Assembly: GCA_000727475.1 (NCBI GenBank)
Contig: KL647323.1
Span: 686,358 to 750,357 of the forward strand
Length of the DNA: 64,000 nucleotides
Direction of reading: 5' to 3'
Origin: Sarcocystis neurona
Taxonomy: Eukaryota > Apicomplexa > Conoidasida > Eucoccidiorida > Sarcocystidae
The notes beneath the pieces were generated by a model that worked only from the letters and a program-made list of their open reading frames with translations, was not told the origin of the DNA and ran no database searches. Below are positions 39,601 to 52,600 of this stretch, in pieces. The translations under genes and the position numbers were made by a program. Each line of letters opens with the position of its first letter. Position 1 is the stretch's first letter.

Positions 39601-42600
39601 CCGCAGGACGCTGTTTGCTGGGAAGACGTGCACGGGGAGCCTCAGCAACCGGCTGGTTGCTTTGCAGAGTGAAGAAGGAAGTATCTTTGTTCGAGACGCA
39701 GGGAGGGGCCGTGCGGCAGCAGCAGCAGTAGGAACGGAAGGAGCAGACGCAGCAGCAGGAGGTGGGAGAGAAATGGGAGAGGTGGTTCGGGAAGGGCGAC
39801 GCTGTCCGAAGCAGTTTGTAGTGTACGTACACCCCACGGCGGTGTATTCGAACCTAGGGATACGACGAAGCGCGTGGGATGTGTTACAAGAATCAATAGA
39901 AGAAGTTCTCGAGGAGGAAGTTGTTGCTGAGATGATTAAACGCGTGAGGCAGCAGCAGAAAAAGAGAAAACTTGACAGCAGGGGGTGCCCGAGCACTGCT
40001 CGTCTTGCTCTGCCCTCTGCTGCTGCTGCTGCTGCAGGAGAAGAAGAAAAAGCAGCAGGAGAGGAAGAAACGTCGACAGCAACGGCAGCAGCAACCAAAA
40101 CAGCAGCAGCAGAAGCAGCAGCAGCAGCAGGAGCAGACAGCGAGCTGACTAGTGCGAATGCAGGCGCTGCTGCTGCTGCAACAGCTACTTCGCTGTGTGC
40201 AACAGCAGCAGGAGGCGCACCGGCAAAACGAGCAGGGAAAGAAGGAGGAGGAGGAGCTGCAGCAGTAGCAGGACGACGCGCAGACGACGCGACAGCAACA
40301 GCTGCGGCAGCAGGGATACCGGACAGCAGGGCAGCAGCTGAACGAAAAACAGCAGAAACACCACCGCTGACGCGGAGAAATTCAAAGCAGCAGCAGCAAC
40401 AGCTGGAGCAGCAGCAGCAGCAACAACTGGAGGAGCAGCAGCAAGCAGCGCAGCAAGAGGCAGAGGGCGAGCAGGAAGAGCCGCACCAACAGCATCAGCC
40501 ATGGGATCAACAGCAGCAGCAAGACACGGTTGCACAGGGGGAAGAGGTGGAAAAGCAGCCGGAGGCAGAATTGCAGCAGCAGCGGCTTGGCGATAGCGGG
40601 GTAGTCGAGAAAGGGGAAGAGGAGAAGAGCGACCGAGACGAAGGAGCAGGAGGCGGCGCCAATTCGCGTCCTACTTTTTTTCCTTTTAGCAGCAGCGGCA
40701 GGTGCCAGCAGGGCAGCAGCAACAAGAGCAGCAGTGTCACTGGGAAGCAGGGGGGCAGCAGCAGCAGCAGCGGGAAGGGCATGTCTCCTAGTGCGCCGAG
40801 CAGCAAACGCAGGCGAGGGGCTAGGCGAGACATTAGCAGCGGCAGTTTGGCAGCGGGCGGACTGCTGAGCGACACGGAGCTGCTGATGATGATGGCGTCT
40901 CTGCAGTCTCGTCTCGGGTATGTAGCGGACCTGCAGGAGCAGTGCGTCGCGCAGTTGAAGAACTACCCGTTCGAAATAGCAGCGCAGCAGGAGCCGCAGC
41001 CGATCCGCAGCAGTAATCGCGGCTCCACGAGTCAGCGCGCCAGCAGCAGCAGCAGCCAGAACGTTGGGAGGAGCAGCGGCGACAGCGGCCACGTAGACAG
41101 GCGCAGCAGCAGAGAGGAAGAAGAAGCCGTGGGTCTTGCCGCCGCAGCAGCAGAAGCGACAGCTGCAGGGCACTCCGCGCATGACTTCGCCGCAGTGACG
41201 GCTGCAGTAGCGACAACGGCCACCGGAGGGGAGACAGATGCTGCTCCAGCGGCAGCAGCAGCGGGAGACGGCGAAGGGACGATCCTCGGCTCCTTCCCAG
41301 CGGCAGCAGCTCCAACCGAAGAACAAGTGGACGTAGAGGAGAAAAAAGAAGCAGCAGGTGGTGCCGGCTGCGCGGCAGCAGCAGGAACTGAGGAATGCGA
41401 AGAAGAAGGAGCAAGACCAGCAGCAGCAGCATCGGCACGGCCAAGACTCGAAGAGATAGCAGCAGCAACAGCAGGCGTGGTGCGAGAACGAGCAGCAAGC
41501 GCCGCGTCAGCAGCAGCCGGACAGGGGGCTGACGAAGGAAAAGAAGAAGCGACGGAAACAGCAGGAAGAGGACGCGCAGCAGCAGGCGAAGCAGAGGAAA
41601 GAGGAGCAGAAACAGCAACAGGTGGACGAGAAGCTGCAGCAAGAATACGCTGGCTGAAAGCGAGAGCAGCAAGTGCAGGGTATGCTGTTGGCGGAGCGGT
41701 CCCACTTGTACGACCGCGGCCGTTGTGTTACGCAGCGGCAAGTCTTCGCGTTGAACAGCAGCAGCTGTCGGCAGCGCTGCAGCGGGAGGAGCAGCAGCAG
41801 CTGCAGTTGCTGACAGCGAATGAGCGGGTGCTGCAGCAGCAGCTCGCTGCGAAGCCGGAGCCGCAGAGATCTCAACGACCACAGCAGCTGCTGCGGCGGA
41901 ACGAAGAGCCCCAGAGAGAGCAGCGACAGCAGCACCCGCAGCAGCTGCGGACGAAGCAGGAGCCGCAGGAAGAGGAGCGGCAGCAGAGAGATCAGCAGGA
42001 GAAGGAGAGAAACGGGTCGCGGCAGCAGCTGGAGGGAGCAGAGCGGAAGGCAGAGAGGCGGGGAGAAGAGAAGCAGCAACAAGATATACAGGAAGGGGAG
42101 GCCGGTGGGGTGCTGCTGCAGCAGCAGCAGGCCAACGACACTGAGAAGCGGCGGCAGCAACGTGAAGAAGAGGAAGAAAAGGTGCTGCAGCGCCTGCAGA
42201 GTGGCGAGAAGGAAGAGCAGCAGCAGCTGCTGTGGATGGAAGAGAAGCAGGAAAAGGAAGAGGGGGAGGGACAGCAGCAGCCGTGGTTAGCGTTCGACGC
42301 TGCAGGAGGAAAGCCGTTCGATATTGAGACAGCGGGTGCCGCAGACAAAATCGTAGTTCAAGGATGGAACTGGCTTCCGCTGTTTCTTGCGTTGCAAGTC
42401 CATCCCTACATTCTCACTGGCGCAGTGGCCCACGCGATCGAGATCAGAGAAAGTTCTTCTCCTTGCTGCTGCCGCTGCTGCCTGCGCTGGAGAGGCGGCA
42501 GCAGACTGCCAGCAACAAACGCCAGGCCGAACGGAGTCCGCAGCAGCGGGGACAGCAGCAGCAGCGAAGACAGCAGCAGCGGGGAGGATAGCAGCAGCAG

Positions 42601-43615
42601 CGAGAACTGCAGCAGCGAGGGAGAGGGCGGGGGGAGGAGGAGCGAGCGGGGGGAGAAGACGCAGAGGCGAACAAGCTTGCGCCCGGGGAGAGAAGACGAT
42701 AGCGGCAGTAACAGCAGCACTGCCGTCTCGTCGTCCGTGGGTGTCTCGTCTCCTCGTCGTGCACTGTCTTCCGCGAGGAGCAGGCGGAGAAGGAGCAGCA
42801 GAAGAAGCGAGGGAGAGGCGAAGGGGGGGCGGCCACTGCAGTCGAGCTGCAGAAGAAGAAGAAGGAAAAGAAGAAGCGAGAAGGAAAAAGAAGAGGCAGC
42901 TGCTGCGGCAGAGGCACACAGCTGCTGCTGCTGCCTGAGGAAGACGTATCCCGTTCATGTGGCCGCTCACCTGCTTCCGCCGGAAGTGCAATTTACCCAA
43001 CACCACGGCGTCCCGCACATGCAGCAGGCAGCAGGGAAGGCGGTCTACCTGCAGCAAAAAGCAGCAGCTGCTGCAGGAACGTCTCGAGAAGCAGCGGAAA
43101 TATCAGGGATCACCTGCCAGTAAGTCGCAGAAAAGTGCTAGCGGCAACTAATGAACTCCTGATGCGACTCTCAATATATACATATATATACATACATAGA
43201 TACTTGCCGACGCGTTCGTCTTGTGGAGGTATACACCTATGTGTTGGTGCATGCGTACGTGCTGCGGAAAGATAAATATGTATCAATGTTTACATATAAA
43301 ATGTGTCAGTATGAGTATGTAGATATATATATATGTATGTCTAGACGTATATGCTGTGTGAAGATGAATACATATGTATATACGTGTGTGGATAGGTGTA
43401 CCTGGACGAGTGTCTTGTTTTGTGTGAAGTGCGGCACCGGAGAAGAAAAAGTGCTTTCGGGGCGTACGTACACTGGGGGGCGGGCGCGTGGGGTGTACGT
43501 ACACGGCAGACTTTCGAAGGTGGTGTCTACGCACACTGCAGCGTGGGCACTGAGGAAGGCCCGTGGCCGGTGAACCGCGGTCTGGGCGCGGCAGTGGCAG
43601 TTGAAAATTTTTCTT

Positions 43616-43647
<32 letters not shown>

Positions 43648-46600
43648 TGGGCTCGCGCCGCGAGACCAGAGAAGGCCCTGTTCCCGAAGAAGAGGCGGTG
43701 CGACTGCAGACAAGCTGCGAAAAAGTCACCTGCGGGGTGTACGTACACTGCAGCGCGTGGCGTTGTCGTCCCAGATGTGTATGTACACCGCAGCCGCAGA
43801 GCAGTCAGGCGTGTAGGTGCGCACCGCCTGGAGACGTGGCGAAGGCAGTGTGGTACGATCTGCGCGGCAGTGTATCGGGCTGCCTGTAGAGGTCCACTTG
43901 GGGTGTACGTACACCGCATGTAAGGCGAGGAAACTTCCTGGGGCCGTACACAGAGACCGTAGCGAGGAGGAAGGGCGCATGAAGATCGACGACAGTTTTG
44001 ACTTTTTAAAGTCTCCACAGACACGCACACGTGCTGACATGTTGCAGAGGAGAAATGGGAACTGCGTGCGTAGACGGCCACAACGTGCACTGCGTGCGGT
44101 GTACGTACACCTCAGACGAAGAATGCGGGTGCTCGTTCTTCCGCGTCCGCACACGGGCATCGCTGAGGACGAGTCTCCGGGGTGGCCGTGCGGCGCAAAA
44201 TAGGAAATTCCTGTACTTTCGAAGTCTTGCCCATACAATGGCGTATTTTCTACTTTTTTATTCTTCTCGGCGTCCCCGTGTCTCTCCGTTTCCCCTGCCT
44301 CTTTCTCGCGCTGTCTCTCTCCGTCCTCTTTGTCTTTCTCTGCACCCGCTCTCAGAGATGTGCTGATGTATTTCCGCCATCTTAGGCATCCTACTGCGAA
44401 TTTATTTGTGCAAATGCGTGCATTTTTTTGATCTTTCTTCTCCCTCTCTCCTCGCGCAACTCGGATAGTGTGGACACCGGCCAAAAAGTGCGTCCCTTTC
44501 TTCCTTTCTGTTGGCAGACTCGTCCTACTACTCCTACTATCACTACTAGTGCAACTACTACTGCAGTTACCACTACCGCGGTTCTATATAAGCGCACAGG
44601 TTCATTACCGTCATTCACGTGTCTATGAATGCGGATCTTTACTTGTATATATGTGTGTCTACACATACTATTCATACTCGTAGACCTACATATATATATA
44701 TATATATACGTGTATGTGTACTCGTAGACCTGTATGTATACGTGTATATATATATATATATATCTATATATGTATAGGTGTACCCGCAGATGTGCGTATG
44801 TCTCTCTCTCTATATATATACCCACAGACATATGTATATATATATATATCCACAGACATATATATATATATACATATTATAGATATAATTACTGGCTATG
44901 ACATGTAGGTATCCTTATGGAGCAGCGCAGCAGGATGTCTACAGGTGATTTTCCACTTCGAAAGAGGCTGCACAATTTTATATGTGGCTACGTCTTGCTG
45001 AAAAGTCAGGATTTTCTTGCGGCCTGTTCTTAGCGTGTGTGTCAGTCTTCCTATACATGTAGTTTATCATCTACGTAACTGTCCACATATATATATATAT
45101 GTATGTATATGTAGATATATTTATTATGTACGTAAGTGCTCATATGTATCCGACATTTACATAAATGTTCATACGTGTATAATATACATGAATCTGCGTG
45201 CATATATATATATATATATATATATTTGTGTAATATACGTAACTCTGCGTGTATATGTGTGTACATATATATATGTATATATATATATAGATAGATACAT
45301 ACATACATGGATTATAGATAGGTAAACATAATGTACGTAAATCTGCATATGTATATTCATGTAAGTCTGTATATATATATGTAATATTCATATAGGAGTC
45401 GTTGTAATTGCCTGCAGATGACTCTGTGTATACATCCCTGGTGCAGCGTTTACGCGAAGTTTGCGATCGTCGCAACACCGGTGGCGCAGCTGGCGCCCGT
45501 CCCCTTCTTTTCTTCTTCGTGTTATCCACTTGTGTCCCACGTATCGTACGGGCCCTCCGCAGCCGCAGCAGCAGCAGCGGCTGGCGAGTCGTTCCACGTC
45601 GCCGCTGGGAGGGTCGCAGGGGGCCGCCTCGCAGAAAAGGAACAAGAAGTAACTGCTGCAGCATCAAGAAGGAGCATAGCGCCGCGGAGAAGGGGCAGCA
45701 GCGGCAACAGGAGAAGAAGAAGAGGAAGACCAGGAGCAGGATCGGCAGCAAAGCGACGGCTGGAAGAAGAAGCAGCAACAGCCGCGGAAACACAAGAAGA
45801 AGAGGCAGCAGCTGCAGCAGCAACAGCTGTTGCAAGGGGAGAAGGAGAAGCAGAAGAACAGCAGCAACAGCGAGAGAGAGGTGGCGGAGGAGGAGGAGGA
45901 GCAGGAAGAAGGGAAACAGCAGGCGAAGGAGAACAGGAGGGGGAGAGAAGAGACGCAGCAGCAGCGCCAGCAGCAGAGAAGACGGAGGTAAAAGGCCGAA
46001 GGAGAGAAGCGGCAGCAGGAGCAGGAAGGAGAAGAAGAAGAGGGAGAGGAAGAGAAAACTACGGGCTGCAGAGAGACGCATGCGAAGAACAGAGAGGAGC
46101 AGCAGGACCAGCAGCAACGGGAGGGGACGGAGGAGGAAGACGTGCAACAGCAAGAGCAGCAGCAGCAGGATTTCAAGCAGGAGCGAGGGAGATAAAGAAA
46201 GAAGACGACGCTGCAGCACGTGGCGGAACTGCAGCAGCAGGTCGAGGAGGAAGAGAAGAGAAAGCAGCAGCAGCAGCGAGAGAAGGAGGGACAGTTAGGA
46301 CGTCGACGTGTACCCCCGAGGCAGGAGAAGAAATTGGGAAGACTGCAAAACTGTCGCCGATGGAAGGGCTGCTGCATTTCGACCCGCCCCTGTGTCTCGA
46401 AAAACAGCAGGCTCTGTCTCGTCTCCGCATGGGAGTTCACAACAAAGTCCGTCAAACAAAACTTTTCTTCTGCGTCTCGCATGCGTATCATAAGCCAAGA
46501 AAGAGAGCAGCAGAAAAGAGAGGGGACGGACAGAAGGAAGAAGAGAGGGACCTCATATATATATATATATATATGTATATGTATATATGCAGAGAGAGGA

Positions 46601-49600
46601 CGACACAAACGACGGTGAAGAGGAGATGGAAGTGCCGTCCTTCAACGTGTCCCATCTGCGTGGGTCTATACACAGAGAAAGAAAAATTTCTCTTTCACCA
46701 CGTACCTGCGGATGTACACAGAGAGAGGGAGATTTGTATTCATCTACGAATATATATGTGTGTGTGTATTTGTATACCTGCAAGGGGAGAGGAAGAGAGC
46801 GATAGAGGGAGAAGGGGAGATTTTTGTCTGCCTGTAGATATGTGCGTGTATATAAATAGATGCGCACACACCTCGGTAAAGAAAGAGGAAGTTTTCTGTG
46901 TAGCCACAGCTATACACGCATATATACATGTATATATGGACAGAAAATGAGAGATATTGACTACGTATATGCATATGTGTGTCTGTGCATGTGTGTGTGT
47001 GTGTGCCGAGGAAGAGAGAGGGCGAGAGGAAGAATTATCTGTAAAACGACATGTACGTATATACGTGTGCATGCCCAGAGAGGGGGACTTCTGTATCACC
47101 AAATATATATACACACATATATATATACATATGTATGCTTGCATATGTGTCTGTGTGTGTGTGTGTACTTTCCCTCTTCCACATATATATATATGTATAT
47201 GTATGCGTGTGTATAGAGAGAGACGGAAATTCATATAGGAACGTAAGTATGTACGCATTTATCCCACGTATGTCTGCATGGGCCGCATGTGTGGATGCTT
47301 CCCTTGAAGAGAATTTGTGTAGGCCTTGATACATGGATATACGTGTATGTGTCTGTGAATATGAACAGAGACAGATATCCGCTGCTGCATATATAACTCG
47401 AGGCTCGAACAGCAAAGAAGAAAGGAGAAGAGAAGGGAGGGGGAGACCGGCGAGGAGACAGGGAGACGGGGAGACAGAGGAGGAGAGGAGGGAGACGGGG
47501 AGACAGGGAGACAGAGACATGCGGACGGGAAGACAGGGGGACAGGGGGGCGAGAGGAAGAGGGGAGGGAGACGGGGAGGACAGGGAGACGGCGGAAGAGA
47601 GGAGGGAGACGGGGAGACAAGAAGGGAGGAAATGAAAACGGACAGGAAGACAGAAAGAGGAAGAGAGATAGCGCCCCACACACTCACACAGAGGAATCTC
47701 CACGCATATAACTCATGTCTACAGTAACTCACCCGCATGCGCACCTATCTATTCTACATATATATATCTACGACTTTCAGTAGGGATTGTTTCTTACACG
47801 AGCATTTATATATATGTGGACGTTATTCTGTAGAGGTCGCGTCATACACGAGAAGTTATATCCATATATATATGTGTTTATGTACGTATTTCTCTACAGG
47901 CGACTACTTACACGAGAGTTCGTACATATACATATATATATATATATGTGTAAGTATAAATATGTGCGTACTTCCGTATAGACTGGTCCTTACAAAAGAT
48001 TTAAATATATGTATATATATGTATATGTACGTATTTTCTTGTAGACTTCTTCTTACACGAGAGTTTGTATATATATATATATATGTATATATGTATATAT
48101 GTGTGTACGTATTTGCATATAAACTGGTTCTTACACGAGAGTATATATATATATATATATATGTACGTGTGCATATATATAGGGGAATGGAGGCAGGCTG
48201 TAGGGATATATTTTATATATAAACATACAGATATTTAGGGGAGTTTGGGAGTGAATTTCTGCAGGTGTGCGGCCGGCGTCTCTTTCTGCATGGGTGCGTC
48301 AGTTTCCCTTTTCCCACACGTTCCTTTCTGCTTCTCTCCGTGGATTCGAGGCTAGTTGAAGAAGCGCGAAGCCGAGGAGGACAACGGCAAGAGAAGTTTC
48401 GGTGGCAGGACGGGAAGAAGGGCTGCCCGGGAAGCCGCTCTCTTCTCTTCGCGGTGCTCTTCGCTCTTTTGTCGATCCTTTCGTGTGAAGATGTGAAGCA
48501 GCAAGCTTGACCTTCTCCTGTTTTTTCTCTTCTTCGGTCGTCTTTGCTTCCCTCTGTTTCTGTTTGAGGAAACATTCGGCTTTTTCCCCCTTGTCTTTGT
48601 CTGTTTTTATCGGTGTGGGGACAGATGGTCCTCCGGTGGCACCCGGACGACATTTTTTGGCCCCCGCAGCAGCTGCAGCTCAACTGCCTCGACCAAAAGT
48701 TTCAGTTCATGAATTTGCATGCGTACGGCAAAAAGGGATGTCTTCTCGTGCACGTTTTTCCTCCGTTCTCTAACGGCTTCGGCGCTCTGCAAACCGATGA
48801 ACAGGTCGGCGCCACCACCCACAAACACGCCAGCAGCAAAAAAACAGCAGCAGCTGCAGAGAAACATAGCAGCAGCTGCAATAGAAAGACAGAGAAGCAG
48901 CAGCAGCAGAGATACAGGTGTGTATAGAGCAGCCTCGGAGCAGCCGGGGAGCAGCCGGGGAGGAGCAGCGGCAGCAGTAAAGGAGAAGGACGGCAGCACT
49001 TGTAGAGCAGCAGCGGTTCGTAACATATCTGCAGGGTACAACGCTCATGCAGAGGCGATGAAAAGTGATTTTTCTTTATTAACAAATGCTAGCAGGTTCT
49101 CCTTTCTGCCGAAGAAGAAGCTTTGTCGCCTTTTCGAAGAACCACCGACCTTCTCGCCCCGAGCCAAGATAGCTCTCACAGAGGTCCACGTACCTATGTG
49201 TATACATGTGCATACATGTATATGTATATGTGTGTATGTATATGTGTATATACGTATATGTATGCCTATGTATGGGCATATATGTACGTATGTACGTATG
49301 TGTGTGTATGTATGTGTACGTGTACGCGTATGTATGTGTATGTGTATGTGTATATGTATATATGTATATATATGTATATATATACACATACATGTATATG
49401 TGTACGTATGTATATGTATGCTTATGTATATATGTGTATGTACATGTACATATGTGTGTGTACATGCATACACATGTGGAAGTCGCTGAATTGTGTATGT
49501 GTGTATATATGTCTCTCTTCACAGAGCAAAGTAAATCTACTTGAAAGAGAATCTATGTATATGTGAATCTGGCTGACCGGTGTATGTGACATATATATAT

Positions 49601-52600
49601 ATATATGTATCTCTCTGTCTCTTTCTCGTTTCAGGCCTGCATATAAACAGATGTGTGTCTGGTGGTTTGTGTGTCAGTGTATGTCTGTGTGTTCGTTTCT
49701 CGTTTTTTCTGCTTCTTCTTCTCTTTCAAGGGTTTCTGAGTATTCACTTGTGTGTAGTAGAGACGCCTACGTGTATCTTGTGAAACACATGGGCGTCTGT
49801 GAACATATATGTCTTCTTCCGAAGAAACGCAGGCGGAGTGCGAGGCAGCGTTTTTGACGCGAGTGACGGCGGCGCCTGCTGCAGGTCACCTGCTGCAGGT
49901 GACCCTGCTGACACTCTCTTCGTGTTTTCCTCTCCAAAACTCGTGCTTTTGTTCGCGCATCCCTTTGCTGCTGCTGCTGCTGGCGGCGGGTCTATGTGTG
50001 CGCCTGGAGAACGACTTTCTCCTTCGGGCTTCCTGTCTCTCTATCTTGCTGTCTCCCTGCGAAACTCTCTCTGCGGCGTGTATCTGTACACGTGCCTGTA
50101 GGTGTGGGGAGCGCTTCTGCTGCTTTCTTCGTGCTTCTCCCTTCGTGTCTCCGTCTCGCTCGCGCGACGCTGCTTCTTTTCCGTGTCTCGGTCTCTGCGT
50201 GCTGTGTCTCCGTCTCCGTCTCCGTCTCTCTGTCTGTCTGCAGGAGAATTCCCCGTCGCGCCGGTCCCTTCTTTCGGTCCTCACTGCTGCTGCAAATTCC
50301 TGCTTCTTAAGCGTGTCTCCCTCTCTCTCTGCTGTTGCGCGTGGGGTGGTGGCTGGCGCGCAGGTAGTCGCCGAGGCCCTGGCCGTCCTGCAGCGCATGT
50401 TCAAAATCAGCGACGCTGCGCTTCCTCCTCTCGTCGACTTCTTCGTCACACGCTGGCACGAAGATTGTTTCAGCAAGGGGTCCTATTCATTCCCTGTGAG
50501 TTGCCTCTCCTACTTTCTTCGTAGTGTGCACTCCTTTGGCCTAGGAAGTCTGACGAAAGAGAGAATCTCTTTTTTTCTCCGTTTCGAAGAGGCGAAAAAG
50601 TCGCTCGAAAGACGTCTTCTCTCGCCAAGCCACCACTCTTAAGTGTGGATAGCTGTATTTCTCTCTGCCTATCCATATATGTGTACACGTGGACGGATGT
50701 ACGTATCTGTCCATCTATCTGTATATGTTTGTCCACCTGTATATATACATACAAATATATCTATATTTCTGTATATCTATATCTATATATCTCTATCTGT
50801 CAGTATCTGTCTGCACCTATGTCTATGTACGTACGCCTATCTGTATCTATATCTTCCTACATCTGTATATATATCTCTCTCTCTGTCTGTCTCTCCGTCT
50901 ATGTATGTATATATGTGCGTGTTGGGTTCCCATGGCTGCGTACGTCCTTTTCCCTGCTGCACGCGTAGTAGTAGTAATATTAGTATACCATCCATATGTA
51001 AACTCGTGAAGTGATCTCCATCCACTTCTTCTCTCGAAAAAAGGACGTTTTTCTTGTCTCTCTTCTCTTCTCCCCATCCTCGTTGGCTTCACATATATAT
51101 ATGTACGCAGGTACATTTTATATATTTAGCCTTATAAGCGTGTATCTATATGTGTGTATATATGGAGGTAACGTGGCAGGGAGTGCTGCGTCTGTGTGTA
51201 TGTGTATATGCGTATCTCTCTCTATATATATACACACAAACATATACCAATCTGCCTATCAATATATGTATATAAATATGAGGGAAAAGTGGAGTGATAT
51301 ATATTCTTGTGTCTGCATATATGTGCATGTACGTATCTCTATACGTGTGTATACATATATATATATATATCCATACATATATCTATCTCTTCCACTCTCT
51401 CTGTGAATATGTGTAAGGCAAGTAGAGTATGGGAGACACACGTGTATATATGAATTTTTATATACACGTGTGTGAATGTATCTACGTGCATGTCTCTGCC
51501 CATTTGTACATATATGTGTGAATCTAAAGGAAGGGGAGTCATAGAGACACCTTTTGATCAAGAAGGTATGGCCTTCTGAATGCCGGTCCGTGGGCGTCTC
51601 CCCGTCTCCGTGTCTCCGTGTCTCCGTGTCACGGCAGCACGCACGAATGTGTGTCTCGGTTTCTGTGCGTTTCTACTTCTGAAGAGAAAGGGAGAGGGGA
51701 CTGAAAGAAAGGGCAGAGATTTGGTCTTTTAGCAGCAGCATTGGTCCAAAATCTCCTCGTCCGAATGAAGGCCTCTCTCTGTCGCCCTCTCTCTGGACGA
51801 CTGCTGCAGAGGAGAAAAAGTAGTCTGTGCGCGCGTCTCCGTCTTATTCTTCGACTCCAGCCCCGCACAAGTGTGTACCTACATTCAATCCCTCTATATT
51901 CTCTAAATAGCCGCATCTCTCTCGCAAGCTCTCCCTCTCTATATATGCATGTGTTTCGGTATGCACGTCTTTGTGAAGCATGCACGCCTGAAGGTGTAGG
52001 CGTGTATATAGAGAGAGAGCGTCCGTGGGTACGTAGAGCAGCCTCTGCATCACGCCACGTGTCTCCGCGCATGCAGGACACAAGCCAGCCATCAATAGGA
52101 GAATATGGACATCTGTGTGCTCCTATATGCACACATATATACTCGTGTGTATGTGGCCAGGGGTGGTTGCTGGTGGTCGGTGGAGTTCCTCCCTGTCCTC
52201 CTCCTCGTCCTTCGTTGGGCCGCTCTCTTCCGCTTGCCGCATCTCTTCCTTCGGTGCTGCTGCGGCCTCTTCCTGTGAGTGCTCGTCTCCTTTTGTGTCC
52301 CTCCTTTTCTCTGTGTCTGTGTCGCTCGCCCGTTCTCTGCTGCTTTTCTTTTTTTGGCCCCCCTGTGCTGCCCGTCTCTTCCAGTGGCCCTCCCTGGAGC
52401 CGCGGGGCACGGGCGCGGGCGCCGTTGCTGTCGACTGTGCAGCTTCTGCGTTTCCTCGCCTTTCGCCTGCAGAATTCGAGAGCCTTCGAAGAGGACTGCG
52501 ACGTCCTGCGCGCGCCACATCCCCCGCAGCGGCCGCGAGTTCTCTTCGCTGGGGAGTACGTCAGCAAATCCTACGCCCAGTGCGTAGACGGCGCCTTCGA

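Noticed and set aside
43396..43923. 175-codon plus-strand frame
   Set aside because: Apparent recurring VYVH peptides come from the GTGTACGTACAC palindromes and a TA repeat interrupts the frame. It sits inside an oxidase intron.
45417..45446. CTGCAG acceptor at 45411-45416 for oxidase exon 5
   Set aside because: Joining there to the donor at 43119 gives an immediate in-frame TGA. The next AG (45446) keeps the frame and leads straight into the conserved block.
48719..49489. 256-codon frame continuing past oxidase exon 6
   Set aside because: It is in a different frame from the conserved block and soon enters microsatellite sequence.
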